A stretch of 64,000 bases of DNA from Sphingobium sp. OAS761. Its GTDB lineage: Bacteria > Pseudomonadota > Alphaproteobacteria > Sphingomonadales > Sphingomonadaceae. The translations under genes were made by a program, and so were the position numbers. The notes under the pieces were generated by a model that made no database searches, was not told where the DNA came from, and saw only the letters and a program-made list of their open reading frames with translations. Each line of letters begins with the position of its first letter. Within the stretch, counting starts at the first letter, position 1. This document shows, piece by piece, positions 1-12,820 of the stretch. Location: contig NZ_JALJVY010000001.1 in NCBI RefSeq assembly GCF_024168485.1, positions 450,398 to 514,397 on the forward strand. The letters run 5' to 3'.

Positions 1-1
1 G

Positions 2-1207
2 ATCCTCGAGGAAGGATCGCTCACCGCGCATGTCACCATCGTCGCGCGCGCCATGGGCGTGCCGGTGCTGGGCCGCGTGCGCGACATTCGCCATCAGGTG
101 AACGAAGGCGACCTGATCCTGATGGACGTCGTGGAAAATGCCCTGCTGATCCGCCCGAGCGCGGACATGGACGAGGCATTTGAAAACAAACTCCATGTCA
201 CGCAGAAGCGCCGCGCCGAATTTGCCGCGATGCGTGACCTGCCGTCGGTATCGGCGGACGGTCAGCGGGTCGAACTGATGGTCAATGCCGGCCTGCGCGA
301 GGACGCCCAGGCCCTGGACGTGGTGGGCGCGGACGGCATCGGCCTGTTCCGCACCGAGTTTCAGTTCCTGGTGTCGGCAACGCTGCCGCAACGGGAAAAA
401 CAGCAGCGGCTGTACAAGGACGTGCTGGACGCTGCGGGCGATCGTCCGGTCATTTTCCGTACTGTGGACATCGGCGGGGACAAGGCGTTGCCCTATATGC
501 AGCGCGACGCCGACGAGGAACTGGAGGACAATCCGGCGATGGGGTGGCGCGCGTTGCGCCTGGCGCTGGAGCGCGAAGGGTTGATGAAGACCCAGGCCCG
601 CGCGCTGCTGGAAGCGAGCGCCGGCAAGATGTTGCACGTCATGTTCCCGATGGTGTCCGAACCGTGGGAATATGACGCCGCGCGCGCGCTGGTCGAGCAT
701 CAGCGCGAGTGGCTCCAGCAGCAGCGCAAGAAGGTTCCCATCGCAATCCGTTACGGTGCCATGCTGGAAGTGCCGGCGCTGGCCGAAGTGCTGGACATCC
801 TGTTGCCGCGCCTCGATTTCCTGTCGATCGGCACCAATGACCTGACGCAATTCCTGTTCGCTGCCGACCGTGCCCACCCCAAGCTGGCGGAACGCTATGA
901 CTGGCTGAGCATCGCCATCCTGCGCTTCATCGATCGCGTGGTGCGGACCTGTCATGACTACAAGGTGCCGGTCGGCGTTTGCGGCGAAATGGGCGGCCGG
1001 ACGCTGGAGGCGATGGCGCTGGTCGGACTGGGCATTCGACGCCTGTCGATCACGCCCGCATCGGTCGGCCCGGTCAAGGCGATGATCCGCGCCATCGACG
1101 CGTCCGACTTGCAGGATGCGATGCGCGAATGGCTGGACAATGGCGTGCCCGACATTCGCGCGCGGCTTACGCGATGGGCCGTCGAACGGAATGTGGAACT
1201 GGGCTAA
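2..1207 (+). CDS. ptsP: Phosphoenolpyruvate-protein phosphotransferase of the nitrogen PTS (EI-Ntr), 3' part
   Basis: The window opens inside this gene; the frame is open from base 2. EI-Ntr takes phosphate from PEP onto a histidine and passes it to NPr, a cytoplasmic signalling relay for nitrogen, potassium and carbon status. The swivelling-domain motif GSLTAHVTIVARAMG is present with the phospho-histidine at bases 29-31. PEP-binding barrel motifs follow: GIGLFRTEFQFL, DIGGDKALPYM, MLHVMFPMVSE, SIGTNDLTQFLFAADR and the catalytic cysteine in VCGEMGG. The N-terminal GAF domain that separates PtsP from sugar-PTS PtsI would lie outside the window, so the PtsP assignment rests partly on the absence of sugar PTS genes and on lineage. 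Confidence 0.9.
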   Translation: MLEEGSLTAHVTIVARAMGVPVLGRVRDIRHQVNEGDLILMDVVENALLIRPSADMDEAFENKLHVTQKRRAEFAAMRDLPSVSADGQRVELMVNAGLREDAQALDVVGADGIGLFRTEFQFLVSATLPQREKQQRLYKDVLDAAGDRPVIFRTVDIGGDKALPYMQRDADEELEDNPAMGWRALRLALEREGLMKTQARALLEASAGKMLHVMFPMVSEPWEYDAARALVEHQREWLQQQRKKVPIAIRYGAMLEVPALAEVLDILLPRLDFLSIGTNDLTQFLFAADRAHPKLAERYDWLSIAILRFIDRVVRTCHDYKVPVGVCGEMGGRTLEAMALVGLGIRRLSITPASVGPVKAMIRAIDASDLQDAMREWLDNGVPDIRARLTRWAVERNVELG

Positions 1208-1280
1208 TCGGTGGGATGCGGCGTTGACAATGCCTGTCCCCCAATGAGACAAGGCCAACCGACAAGCGTCGCGGAGCAGC

Positions 1281-2264
1281 ATGACAGACGAAGCAGAACA
1301 GCAGACCGGCGCGGACAGCGCGCCGGAGGTGCAGGCCAACAGCCCCGGTGCGAAGCTGCGGGTCGCGCGGGAAGCGCAGGGCCTTTCGGTGCAGGATATC
1401 GCCACCCGGACCCGCATCGCCCAGCGGCAGTTGGAAGCAATCGAGCGGGACGATTATGCCGCCCTGCCGGGCATTCCCTATGCCGTTGGCTTCGCCCGCG
1501 CCTATGCCCGTTCGATCGGTGTCGACGAAGTCATGATCGCCGCCGAAGTCCGTCAGGCGGTCAATGGAACGGACCTTGCCGCCAACCGCTACGAAGCGTT
1601 CGAGCCCGCCGACCCCGCGCGCGTTCCGCCCCGCCGTTTGGCCTGGGCCGTGGCGGCCATCGTCCTTCTGTTGATCGCAGGCTACACGCTCTGGCGGACC
1701 CAGTTGTTCACGCCGCCGCCCGGCGCCGATGTCGGCGGGCAGGAAGAACAGGCGCAGTCGGCGGCGGTCGTCCCCGCCGCGGCGCCGGTTCCGGCCGCCG
1801 TTCAGCCCGTATTGTTCACCGCGACCGACGATGTCTGGTTGCGGATCTATGACGAGACGGGAGAAAGGTTGAAGGACGGGATCATGAAGAAGGGGGAAAG
1901 CTACACGCTACCCTCCAACGCCCGCAATCCCATGATATTGACCGGACGGCCGCAGGCACTGGCCGTGACAGTGGGCGGCAAGCCGGTTGCGCCGCTGGGC
2001 GCGGCCGACCGGACGATCGCGGACGTGCCCGTTTCCGCAGCAGCCTTGCTGGCGCGCGGCACGCCTGCCGCGAACCAGACCGTCGCGCCATCGCCCGCGC
2101 GCAGCGCTGCGCCCGCGCCGCGACCTGCGCCGCGCCGCGTCCGTCCGGCAGTCACCGTCCCGGAACCCGCTCTGTCAAGTGCCCCGGCACCGGCACCGGC
2201 ACCGGCTGCGGCCGTCCCGGCGCCCGCGCCTTCGGCGGCAGACGGCACATCCGCGCAGCCCTGA
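1281..2264 (+). CDS. rodZ: RodZ-like cytoskeletal HTH protein with DUF4115 domain
   Basis: Probable RodZ, the inner-membrane protein that links MreB to the peptidoglycan elongation machinery. The 327-residue protein has a Cro/CI-type helix-turn-helix at about residues 24-80 (GAKLRVAREAQGLSVQDIA), one transmembrane helix at about 120-138 (AWAVAAIVLLLIAGYTLW), and a periplasmic DUF4115 domain at about 180-260 containing WLRIYDETGERL. The C-terminus is a low-complexity Pro/Ala tail encoded partly by three CACCGG tandem units near 2188-2206. A GGAG ribosome-binding sequence lies just upstream of the ATG. It follows ptsP by about 70 bases and precedes cpoB, whereas many proteobacteria have rodZ next to ispG. 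Confidence 0.88.
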   Translation: MTDEAEQQTGADSAPEVQANSPGAKLRVAREAQGLSVQDIATRTRIAQRQLEAIERDDYAALPGIPYAVGFARAYARSIGVDEVMIAAEVRQAVNGTDLAANRYEAFEPADPARVPPRRLAWAVAAIVLLLIAGYTLWRTQLFTPPPGADVGGQEEQAQSAAVVPAAAPVPAAVQPVLFTATDDVWLRIYDETGERLKDGIMKKGESYTLPSNARNPMILTGRPQALAVTVGGKPVAPLGAADRTIADVPVSAAALLARGTPAANQTVAPSPARSAAPAPRPAPRRVRPAVTVPEPALSSAPAPAPAPAAAVPAPAPSAADGTSAQP

Positions 2265-2309
2265 TCGGCGCCATGCAGACGTAAGTCGCGCTTTACGGCG
2301 CGGAATATC

Positions 2310-2325
2310 GCCTTATGGTTAAGGC
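2310..2325. repeat. Inverted repeat GCCTTA-TGGT-TAAGGC
   Basis: A perfect 6-bp inverted repeat with a 4-base loop sits between rodZ and cpoB, 23 bases before the cpoB start. It has no T-run, so it is not a convincing terminator. It could be an operator or an mRNA hairpin; function is unknown. Confidence 0.35.
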
Positions 2326-2348
2326 ACAGGCATTAGTCGGGGATCATC

Positions 2349-3299
2349 ATGCGTAACCTTTTCTTTGCGACGGCTGCGCGGGCGGGCGCGGTGCTCGCGC
2401 TGAGCGCGCCGCTCCTGCTGGCGACAGCGACACCGTCGACGGCGCAAAGCGTGTCGGTGGAGGGCCGGGTCGGCCGCCTGGAAAAGGAGATGCGCGCGGT
2501 CCAGCGAAAGGTTTTCCCGGCAGGCGCGCCGGTGGAGGCCGAAATCACCCGGCCCGCGACCAGCGCGCCGGCGCCCGGCACGCCTGCGTCCACGCCCGTG
2601 TCCGACCTGATGGCGCGGGTAGGGGCGCTGGAATCGCAACTGGCTTCCGTGACCGGGCAGGTCGAGGAAAATAGTTTCAAGCTTCGCCAGTTGGAGGAAG
2701 CGTTCAACAAATATAAGGCCGATGCCGAAAGCCGGTCGCTGCCGCCCGAAGCGCCGGTAGCCGCAAAACCCGCAGTCACAGCGCCGGTTGAAGACACGCC
2801 TGCACCCGTCGCGGCGAAGCCGGTGCCAAAGCCCGCCGCCGCACCCTCCGCCGGTGCGAGCGACGCGCGCAAGGCCGCAGTCGCGGCGGTCGAAAGGCCG
2901 GAAACCGGTGACGCGGCCAATGACGCCTATACTTATGGTTTCCGGCTGTGGGACGCCAAATTCTATCCCGAGGCGCAGGCGCAGCTGAAGGCCACGGTCG
3001 ACAAATATGGCAGCAACTCGGTCGCGAGCCGCGCGCAGAACCTGCTTGGCCGGGCCTATCTCGACGATGGCAAGCCGGCGCTCGCGTCCGTCGCCTTCTA
3101 CGAAAATTACCAGAAGCGGCCGCGCGGGGACCGCGCACCGGACAGCCTGGCCTATCTGGGCGAGGCACTGATCCAGCTCAAGAAGCCGGCTGACGCCTGC
3201 AAGGTCTATCAGGAACTGGAGCAGGTCTATGGCGACAGCCTCTCCGCCAGCTTGCGCGGCATGATGGACAAGGGCCGCACGCGGGCGAAGTGCAACTGA
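2349..3299 (+). CDS. cpoB: Cell division coordinator CpoB / Tol-Pal system protein YbgF
   Basis: Periplasmic protein that, in the studied relatives, couples Tol-Pal outer-membrane constriction to septal peptidoglycan synthesis. The 316 residues show a signal peptide (cleavage probably after ...TPSTAQS), an N-terminal trimerising coiled coil (VEGRVGRLEKEMRAVQRK) and a second heptad stretch near residues 90-125, then a Pro/Ala linker and a C-terminal TPR region (ANDAYTYGFRLWDAKFYPEA onward) ending with cysteine. It overlaps the start of tilS by 10 bases, so the two are translationally linked. In many alphaproteobacteria pal precedes ybgF-tilS-ftsH; here rodZ takes that place and tolQRAB-pal are not in the window. 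Confidence 0.9.
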   Translation: MRNLFFATAARAGAVLALSAPLLLATATPSTAQSVSVEGRVGRLEKEMRAVQRKVFPAGAPVEAEITRPATSAPAPGTPASTPVSDLMARVGALESQLASVTGQVEENSFKLRQLEEAFNKYKADAESRSLPPEAPVAAKPAVTAPVEDTPAPVAAKPVPKPAAAPSAGASDARKAAVAAVERPETGDAANDAYTYGFRLWDAKFYPEAQAQLKATVDKYGSNSVASRAQNLLGRAYLDDGKPALASVAFYENYQKRPRGDRAPDSLAYLGEALIQLKKPADACKVYQELEQVYGDSLSASLRGMMDKGRTRAKCN

Positions 3300-4240
3300 C
3301 CAGCGACGCGGACGGGCTGCTGGCGGGGCTGATCGCCGCCACGGCCGCTCTTGTCGAAGGTCATGACAGCGCGCACTTCGGCATCGCCGTGTCGGGCGGG
3401 CCCGACAGCATGGCCTTGCTCGATCTGGCCATGACGGCCTTTCCGGGCCGCGTGGCGGCGATAACCGTCGATCACGGATTGCGACCCGAAGCCGCGGCCG
3501 AAGCCCGGGCCGTCGCCCTGTGGTGCGCGCGCCACACTATGCCCCACACTATCGCCGTGCCCGACGACCCGGTAAGCGGCAATGTGCAGGCATGGGCCCG
3601 TGCCCAGCGTTACCGGCTGATCGAGCGGTGGCGGGTGGCGGGCAACATCGACTGGATCATGACCGCGCATCATGCCGACGATCAACTGGAAACGCTGCTG
3701 ATGCGGCTCAACCGGGGAGCGGGCGTCGGGGGCCTGGCCGGCGTGCGGGGACGGTCGGGGCGGGTGATCCGTCCGCTGCTTGGTGTCCGCAAGGCGGCGC
3801 TTCTGGCCCACGTCCGGGCGCGGGGCCTGCCCCATGCCGAAGATCCGTCGAACGCCGATCCGCGGTTCGACCGGGCGAGTCTGCGGGCGGCGCTGGGCGA
3901 CGTCGCCTGGCTGGATCGGGAGGGAGCCGTGCGCAGCGCCGCGGCGCTGGCGGAAGCGGAGGCGGCGCTGGAGTGGACGGTGGAGGACCTTGCCAAGCAG
4001 CGCGTTCTGCCGACCGGCGATGGCTGGTCGCTCGATCCCGCCGGCCTGCCGCGCGAATATCTGCGCCGTCTGCTGCTGCGCATGATCGCCTGTGCCGAAC
4101 CGGAAGCGAAGATGCCGCGCGGAGAGGCGCTGGATCGGGCGATCGCCACTGCGGCCCGGGGCGAACAGGCGAGTCTTGGCAATTTGCTGCTGAAAGGTGG
4201 CCCGATGTGGGTTCTTACATCGGCGCCACCCAGACGTTGA
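3290..4240 (+). CDS. tilS: tRNA(Ile)-lysidine synthase
   Basis: Modifies C34 of the CAU-anticodon isoleucine tRNA to lysidine with ATP and lysine, changing both codon reading and aminoacylation. The N-type ATP pyrophosphatase loop SGGPDS lies at residues 35-40, followed by the HADDQLETLLMRLNRGAG segment typical of TilS. At 316 residues it is short compared with E. coli TilS (432) and lacks the C-terminal domains, which is usual in alphaproteobacteria. The start is a GTG at 3290 inside the end of cpoB, giving a 10-base overlap. The usual downstream neighbour ftsH follows after a small membrane gene. Confidence 0.92.
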   Translation: MQLTSDADGLLAGLIAATAALVEGHDSAHFGIAVSGGPDSMALLDLAMTAFPGRVAAITVDHGLRPEAAAEARAVALWCARHTMPHTIAVPDDPVSGNVQAWARAQRYRLIERWRVAGNIDWIMTAHHADDQLETLLMRLNRGAGVGGLAGVRGRSGRVIRPLLGVRKAALLAHVRARGLPHAEDPSNADPRFDRASLRAALGDVAWLDREGAVRSAAALAEAEAALEWTVEDLAKQRVLPTGDGWSLDPAGLPREYLRRLLLRMIACAEPEAKMPRGEALDRAIATAARGEQASLGNLLLKGGPMWVLTSAPPRR

Positions 4241-4372
4241 CGAGACGTACGGCAAAAAGTTCCACCGCTGAACGCATGCGGGCCACCATCTGCCTTTTTA
4301 TCGCGGTGCAATGACCTTTCCTTAACAGGTGAGATGGTTAATCATAGCAGCGTTAATGCGGGGATTTGCACG

Positions 4373-4564
4373 ATGGTGGAATTTGCGGCCCTTACCTACG
4401 GCCTGTTGACGAGTGTCATTCTTTCGGCGGCGCAGCGAAACCGGAGGCTCCGGCAACCGCATCCGCCGATGCTCTGCTACGCCGGCTATCTTCTGTGCGG
4501 CCTGTCCGCGGGCGCGGCGCTGGCGTTGGGATATGTCGCCCTGTCGCAATTGTCCGGCGCATGA
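4373..4564 (+). CDS. Small two-helix membrane protein, unknown
   Basis: I do not recognise this family. The frame stays open from 4334, but codons before 4373 have a low third-position GC content while those after it look like genuine coding sequence, so I chose the ATG at 4373 with a GGGGA about nine bases upstream. The 63-residue product has two likely transmembrane helices, at residues 4-20 (FAALTYGLLTSVILSA) and 33-58 (LCYAGYLLCGLSAGAALALG), joined by a basic loop ([12 protein letters not shown]), so the loop should be cytoplasmic. It lies between tilS and ftsH, which are usually adjacent. A role near FtsH is only a positional guess. Confidence 0.45.
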   Translation: MVEFAALTYGLLTSVILSAAQRNRRLRQPHPPMLCYAGYLLCGLSAGAALALGYVALSQLSGA

Positions 4565-4578
4565 CGGCTTTCGTCCGC

Positions 4579-4606
4579 TTGCGCTTTTAGGGGCATATCC
4601 TATCTT
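4579..4606 (+). promoter_or_regulatory. Candidate promoter of ftsH
   Basis: TTGCGC and TATCTT hexamers are separated by 16 bases and end 21 bases before the ftsH ATG. The match is partial and unsupported by other evidence. Confidence 0.3.
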
Positions 4607-4627
4607 GGCGGGTGAAAGAGAGTAAAA

Positions 4628-6574
<1,947 letters not shown>

Positions 6575-6595
6575 CGGCAGGGTTCTTGAAACGGC

Positions 6596-6625
6596 AAGGG
6601 CGCGGCGAAGGTCGCGCCCTTTTTT
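6596..6625 (+). terminator. Rho-independent terminator of ftsH
   Basis: Stem AAGGGCGCG / CGCGCCCTT with an 8-base loop, running into six T residues (6620-6625), 22 bases after the ftsH stop. Confidence 0.9.
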
Positions 6626-6682
6626 CGTGCCCTTGGGGTGAGGATGCCCACGGGCAGGGGCGCAAGCGGCCCGCGCAATTAA

Positions 6683-8254
<1,572 letters not shown>

Positions 8255-8266
8255 GGGGCGGGCGGC

Positions 8267-9442
8267 ATGACGCCCGGCGCCCGGGTGCAGGCCGCAATCG
8301 ACCTGCTGGATGCCATCATCGTCGCCGCGCGCGATGGCGGACCGGCCGCCGATACGTTGATCGCCCGCTATTTCAAGGAACGGCGCTATGCCGGGTCGCG
8401 CGACCGGCGAGCGGTGCGCGACCATGTTTACGACGCGATCCGGCGGACGGCGGACCGGCCTCGGGACGGCCGCGCCGCGATGGTCGGGCTGGCACGCGAT
8501 CAGACCGAGCTGGCAGCCTGTTTCGACGGGTCTACCCACGCGCCGGTGCCGATCGAGCCGGGCGAGGAGGGTGCCGATGCGGGCGCGGTTCCCGCCTGGC
8601 TCCAGCCGTTGATGGCCATTCCGGTGGAGCAGGACAGGCTGCTGGGCCGCGCGCCGGTCGACCTGCGGGTGAACCGGCTGAAGGCGGACCCCGCCGACAT
8701 CCGCCCGCTATTTCCGGACGCTGCCGCGGTCGAAGGACTGCCCGACGCTCTGCGCCTGCCAGAAGGCTATCCGGTGGAGCAGCATGTCGCGTGGAAGGAT
8801 GGACGAGTCGAGGTTCAGGACAGCGGCAGCCAGATGATCGCCGCCGCCTGCGGCGCGCGCGCGGGCATGACCGTCATTGACCTATGTGCCGGGGCAGGGG
8901 GCAAGACATTGGCGCTCGCCGCTGCCATGGCTGGCAACGGGCGCCTGATCGCGGCCGACACGATAAGGGCGCGGCTGGCACGCCTCGGGCCGCGCGCGGA
9001 GCGGGCGGGGGCCGGCTTTGTCGAGACGTTGCTGCTGGACCAGGGGCATGAGGCGCGCGCGCTCGAGAGCCTGAACGGGCAGGCGGACGTGGTGCTGGTC
9101 GACGCGCCCTGTTCGGGGACGGGAACATGGCGCCGCAATCCTGAGGCGCGCTGGCGCCTGACCCCGGCCCGTCTCGACCGGCTGGTGTCGGAACAGGCCC
9201 GCATCCTTGATTTTGCCGCGCCGCTCGTGGCGCCCGGCGCAATGCTCGTCTATGCGACCTGCGCGCTCACCGACCGGGAAGGGTGCGATCAGGTCGACGC
9301 CTTTCTGGATCGCCATCGCGGTTTTCGGGCCGAACCGGTCGATGCTCCAACCGGACGGGCTCATGGCCGGGGTTGGCTGATGACGCCAGGGCATGATAGC
9401 AGTGACGGCTTCTACTTCGCACGGCTGCGCCGGGGGGCGTGA
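8267..9442 (+). CDS. rsmB: RsmB/NOP family 16S rRNA m5C methyltransferase
   Basis: SAM-dependent RNA cytosine-C5 methyltransferase, most similar to RsmB, which methylates C967 of 16S rRNA. The 391 residues start with a NusB-like segment ([20 protein letters not shown]). The catalytic domain shows the SAM loop [15 protein letters not shown], motif [11 protein letters not shown] with one cysteine of the pair, and motif VI YATCAL with the other. It lies 12 bases after guaB. The exact target base cannot be told from sequence; another NOP-family member remains possible. Confidence 0.88.
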   Translation: MTPGARVQAAIDLLDAIIVAARDGGPAADTLIARYFKERRYAGSRDRRAVRDHVYDAIRRTADRPRDGRAAMVGLARDQTELAACFDGSTHAPVPIEPGEEGADAGAVPAWLQPLMAIPVEQDRLLGRAPVDLRVNRLKADPADIRPLFPDAAAVEGLPDALRLPEGYPVEQHVAWKDGRVEVQDSGSQMIAAACGARAGMTVIDLCAGAGGKTLALAAAMAGNGRLIAADTIRARLARLGPRAERAGAGFVETLLLDQGHEARALESLNGQADVVLVDAPCSGTGTWRRNPEARWRLTPARLDRLVSEQARILDFAAPLVAPGAMLVYATCALTDREGCDQVDAFLDRHRGFRAEPVDAPTGRAHGRGWLMTPGHDSSDGFYFARLRRGA

Positions 9443-9519
9443 AACAGAGCATGGACAAGCGGGTGCAAAAGCGCGAGGATTGTCCCGATTCAGCGCCTGA
9501 AACATGGCTGGAGATTTTG

Positions 9520-10038
9520 ATGCGCCTTACCCCTGCCTCCCTTGCCCTTGCCGTCCTGCTGACGAGCGTGTCGAGTGTCGGATACAGCCAGCGCCCGGAC
9601 AGTCAGATCAGCCCTCAATCGGTGGAGTGGCAGAAGGCCGGAGAAGCGGCCCGCAGGGCAGGCAATCTGGCCGGTGCGACCGACGCGCTGGAAAGCGCGC
9701 TGGCCGTCGATCCCCGCAATCGCGCCGCCTATATCGAACTGGCGGAGGTCGCCCGGGCGCAGGGTCTGCAAGGCAAGGCGATCCGCCTCTACAAGGATGC
9801 GCTGCTGCTAGACCCGACCGACGTGACCGCACTTGCCGGACAGGGTGAGGCGATGATGGAGAAAGGGGCGGTGGCGCGCGCCAAGGAAGTGCTGGCCCAA
9901 GCCCAGAAGCTGTGCAAGGCGGATTGCGCGCCGGTCGGCAAGCTGGCCGCAGCGATCCAGAAAGGACCGCCCGCCGTTGCCATGACCAACAAGGATGCGG
10001 TGCCCGCGCCGCAATCCGCGCCGACAGAACGGCCCTAA
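9520..10038 (+). CDS. Secreted tetratricopeptide-repeat protein
   Basis: The 172-residue protein begins with a signal peptide ([19 protein letters not shown], cleavage near GYSQ) and carries about three TPR units: [40 protein letters not shown] and [20 protein letters not shown]. Such periplasmic TPR proteins usually act as protein-binding scaffolds; no partner is evident. The frame is open from a GTG at 9439 overlapping the rsmB stop, but the signal peptide and a GGAGA five bases upstream favour the ATG at 9520. Its stop overlaps the convergent hemW stop by three bases. Confidence 0.8.
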   Translation: MRLTPASLALAVLLTSVSSVGYSQRPDSQISPQSVEWQKAGEAARRAGNLAGATDALESALAVDPRNRAAYIELAEVARAQGLQGKAIRLYKDALLLDPTDVTALAGQGEAMMEKGAVARAKEVLAQAQKLCKADCAPVGKLAAAIQKGPPAVAMTNKDAVPAPQSAPTERP

Positions 10039-11222
10039 ACCGCCACGATTTCGGGCAGGATCGCGTCGAGCAGGAGCATGCCGGCGGCCATCACCTGCAA
10101 GTGCACGCCCCGTCGGTGGAGCAGGCCGAGGCCGACAAGCTGGTCGATCCGTCGATCGTCGACCAGATCGGTCGGCGCGATGCCGGACAGGGCGGCGATC
10201 CGGGCGAGGTCGACGCCTTCGGTCAGTCGCAAGCCCATCAGCAGCGCTTCGCGCGCCCGATCCTGTCCGGTCAGCACATCCTCGCCTTGCGTCCCCTGGC
10301 CATTGCGCGCGATCGCGTCCATCCAGTTTTCGGGTTTTTTGTGGCGCAGCGTCGCCACGCCTGCGCGCCGTCCATGTGCGCCGGGGCCGATGCCGGCATA
10401 GTCGCCGTAGCGCCAGTAAGTCAGATTATGGCGGCTTTCCTGACCTGGACGGGCATGGTTGCTGATTTCGTAGGCGGAAATGCCGGCCGCGCCGGTCATG
10501 GCCTGTGTCAGCTCGTAAAGCGTCGCGCCATGGTCGGGATCGGCGGGGGTCAGCTTGCCCTGCTGGACAAGCGTGGCGAAGCGCGTGCCAGGCTCTATCG
10601 TAAGCTGGTATAGCGAGAGATGGCCGGTGCCGAAGGCCAAAGCGCGGGCCAGTTCGGCTTGCCAGTCCGCCTCGCTCTGACCCGGACGGGCGTAGATGAT
10701 GTCGAAGCTGACCCGGTCGAACACAGCCTGCGCGGTGTCGAGCGCGGCCAGCCCCTCCGCCACGTCATGGGCGCGGCCCAGGAAATGCAGCGCTTCATTG
10801 TCGAGCGCCTGGAGCCCCAGCGACACGCGGTTGACCCCGGCGGCGGCGATGTCGGCGAAGCGGGCCGCCTCGACGCTGTTGGGGTTTGCCTCCAAGGTGA
10901 TCTCCATGTCGGGGGTGAAGCCCCAATGCGCCTGCGCGGCGGCGATCAGCGCCTCCACCAGCGCGGGCGGCATGAGCGACGGCGTGCCCCCGCCGAAGAA
11001 GATGGACGACAGCGGCCGCCCGCCGGTCCGCGCTGCCTCATATGCCATGTCCGTCAGCAGCGCCGCTTCCCACCTCGCTGTGTCGATCCGATCACGGACA
11101 TGACTGTTAAAATCGCAATAGGGGCATTTGGATACGCAAAAGGGCCAGTGGATATACAGCGCTTGGGCGTCGGTACGGACATGGGCTGGGGCCGTTGCGA
11201 TTTGGCGGGAATGAGACGACAT
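10035..11222 (-). CDS. hemW: Heme chaperone HemW (radical SAM family)
   Basis: Radical-SAM-fold protein of the coproporphyrinogen dehydrogenase family; HemW members bind and deliver heme rather than decarboxylate coproporphyrinogen. The 395 residues carry the iron-sulfur motif CVSKCPYC (Cys29, Cys33, Cys36), the SAM motif FGGGTPS and a C-terminal HemW winged-helix region ([17 protein letters not shown]). The frame is open far upstream, but the family N-terminus fits the ATG whose first base is 11222. In many proteobacteria hemW lies directly after rdgB; here a plus-strand lipoprotein gene lies between them. Confidence 0.9.
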   Translation of the reverse strand: MSSHSRQIATAPAHVRTDAQALYIHWPFCVSKCPYCDFNSHVRDRIDTARWEAALLTDMAYEAARTGGRPLSSIFFGGGTPSLMPPALVEALIAAAQAHWGFTPDMEITLEANPNSVEAARFADIAAAGVNRVSLGLQALDNEALHFLGRAHDVAEGLAALDTAQAVFDRVSFDIIYARPGQSEADWQAELARALAFGTGHLSLYQLTIEPGTRFATLVQQGKLTPADPDHGATLYELTQAMTGAAGISAYEISNHARPGQESRHNLTYWRYGDYAGIGPGAHGRRAGVATLRHKKPENWMDAIARNGQGTQGEDVLTGQDRAREALLMGLRLTEGVDLARIAALSGIAPTDLVDDRRIDQLVGLGLLHRRGVHLQVMAAGMLLLDAILPEIVAV

Positions 11223-11364
11223 GGCTGGGGGCAGCCCTAAAGCGTTTTGGTGCGCTCCGCTATGGGCAGCGATGCTGCTGGCGAGCGCGGCCCCATAGGG
11301 GGCGATGGATATTTCCTTGGGTAGCGCGCATTGGACAGGGACAAGTCGCCAGAAGGAGAAGAGG

Positions 11365-12144
11365 ATGCGCATCGCCCTGCCGTCATGGACCCTGTCGGGT
11401 TGCGCGCTGATGGCCTTGGCCGGGTGCGGCGCGCCGACGCAGCCCAAGGACGATGGCGGGGCCGATAACGCGGCCGTTTCCGCCCCCGCCGCGACTGTGG
11501 CCGCGCCGGACAATGGCGCGCAAACGCCTATGCCCGATGGGGCGGCGGTCGAGAATGCCGCTGCGCCCGCGGCACCACTATCCTGCGCGGCGGATATCGG
11601 TTCGGCCGCCGCCGCCAAGCGGGTCGCCATCTGTCGCAACGTGTCGCCTGCCACCCATCCGCCCTGCAACGCCGCCAATAGCTGCGCCATGATCGAGGAT
11701 GAGATCGCGCGGAGTTGCGCGCTATTCGACGGTCAGGGCGAGCCGATGGCCGGATGTGATCCTGCGCCCAAGAGCGTGGCGGCGGCGGTCGCGGTGGTGC
11801 AGCGTTATTATGCGGCGCTCAACGCGCGCGATTATGGCACGGCGTGGGCACAGTGGGGCGATGACGGTCCGCCGGGCCAGTCGCTGAACAAATTCCAGGC
11901 GGGCTTTGCCGGCACTCGATCGACACGGGTCACGATCGGCACGCTGGAGCCGGGCGATGGCGGTGCAGGATCGATCTATCAGACCGTGCCGGTGACCATC
12001 GACTCGCAGCTGCAGGACGGCACGCGCCAGCGTTTTGTTGGCGACTATGTCGTGCGGCGGGTCAATGATGTGGATGGCGCGTCGCCTGCCCAGCTACGCT
12101 GGCATATCGGGCAGGCGAAGCTGAAGGCCGTGCCGGCGCGCTGA
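11365..12144 (+). CDS. Cysteine-rich lipoprotein with NTF2-like C-terminal region
   Basis: Unnamed lipoprotein of 259 residues. The start at 11365 has an AGGAGAAGAG ribosome-binding sequence and gives a signal with lipobox LAGC (ALMALAGCGAP). An Ala/Pro/Asp-rich spacer follows, then a compact stretch with six cysteines (SCAAD, ICRNV, PPCNAANSCAM, RSCAL, GCDP) suggesting disulfides in the periplasm. The C-terminal half has an NTF2/SnoaL-like opening (VVQRYYAALNARDYGTAWAQ). It is divergent from hemW and convergent with rdgB, so it splits the common rdgB-hemW pair. Function unknown. Confidence 0.78.
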   Translation: MRIALPSWTLSGCALMALAGCGAPTQPKDDGGADNAAVSAPAATVAAPDNGAQTPMPDGAAVENAAAPAAPLSCAADIGSAAAAKRVAICRNVSPATHPPCNAANSCAMIEDEIARSCALFDGQGEPMAGCDPAPKSVAAAVAVVQRYYAALNARDYGTAWAQWGDDGPPGQSLNKFQAGFAGTRSTRVTIGTLEPGDGGAGSIYQTVPVTIDSQLQDGTRQRFVGDYVVRRVNDVDGASPAQLRWHIGQAKLKAVPAR

Positions 12145-12163
12145 GAACGCCGGCGCGGTTGGT

Positions 12164-12793
12164 TCAGAAAACCGCGGCCACCAGCTTGTCGAAGGCCTTG
12201 GCGCGGTGACTCATGGCGTGCTTGGCGTCCGGGTCCATCTCGCCGAAGCTGATGTCGTGGCTGTGCGGCACGAACATCGGGTCATAGCCGAACCCCTTAT
12301 CGCCGCGCGGCGGCCAGACGAGCGTGCCGTCGATCCGGCCTTCGAACGCCTCGACATGACCGTCGGGCCAGGCGAGGGCCAGCGCGCAGACGAAGTGCGC
12401 GTCATGGCCGACATCCGGGCCCTTGGCCTCGATGCCTTCCCACACTTTGCGCATGGCCAGGTCGAAATCCTTGGTCGGACCTGCCCATCGGGCGGAAAAT
12501 AGACCGGGGTCGCCGCCTAGCGCCTCGACGCACAGGCCGCTGTCGTCGGCCAAAGCAGGGAGGCCGGAAAGATCGGCCGCCTGCATCGCCTTCAACTCGG
12601 CATTGGCAATGAAGGTGGTGCCGGTTTCCTCCGGTTCGGGCAGGTCGAGCGAGGCAGCGGAGATCGGCTCGATCCCATAGGGGCCAAGCAAGGCAGCGAT
12701 TTCGCGCACCTTGCCGGGATTATGGCTGGCGATCACCAGCTTGCCCGGCGCGAGCTTGCGGATTGCCTGTTCCTGTCCGAATTGGTCGGTCAT
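12164..12793 (-). CDS. rdgB: dITP/XTP pyrophosphatase (RdgB/HAM1 family)
   Basis: Hydrolyses non-canonical purine triphosphates (dITP, XTP) to monophosphates, keeping them out of DNA and RNA. The 209-residue protein has the family signatures [51 protein letters not shown] and MSHRAKAF. It lies 27 bases after rph on the same strand and is almost certainly cotranscribed with it, a common arrangement. Its stop region forms part of a short inverted repeat (CGCGGTT / AACCGCG, 12154-12176) facing the convergent lipoprotein gene. Confidence 0.95.
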   Translation of the reverse strand: MTDQFGQEQAIRKLAPGKLVIASHNPGKVREIAALLGPYGIEPISAASLDLPEPEETGTTFIANAELKAMQAADLSGLPALADDSGLCVEALGGDPGLFSARWAGPTKDFDLAMRKVWEGIEAKGPDVGHDAHFVCALALAWPDGHVEAFEGRIDGTLVWPPRGDKGFGYDPMFVPHSHDISFGEMDPDAKHAMSHRAKAFDKLVAAVF

Positions 12794-12820
12794 CTCGTTT
12801 CCTAACTCCCGATAGCAGGA

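Noticed and set aside
4322..4356. Three TTAA tetramers as a CtrA binding site
   Set aside because: CtrA boxes need TTAA-N7-TTAA; the spacings here are 12 and 11 bases.
12154..12176. Terminator between the lipoprotein gene and rdgB
   Set aside because: The CGCGGTT/AACCGCG inverted repeat has no T-run and lies partly in rdgB coding sequence.
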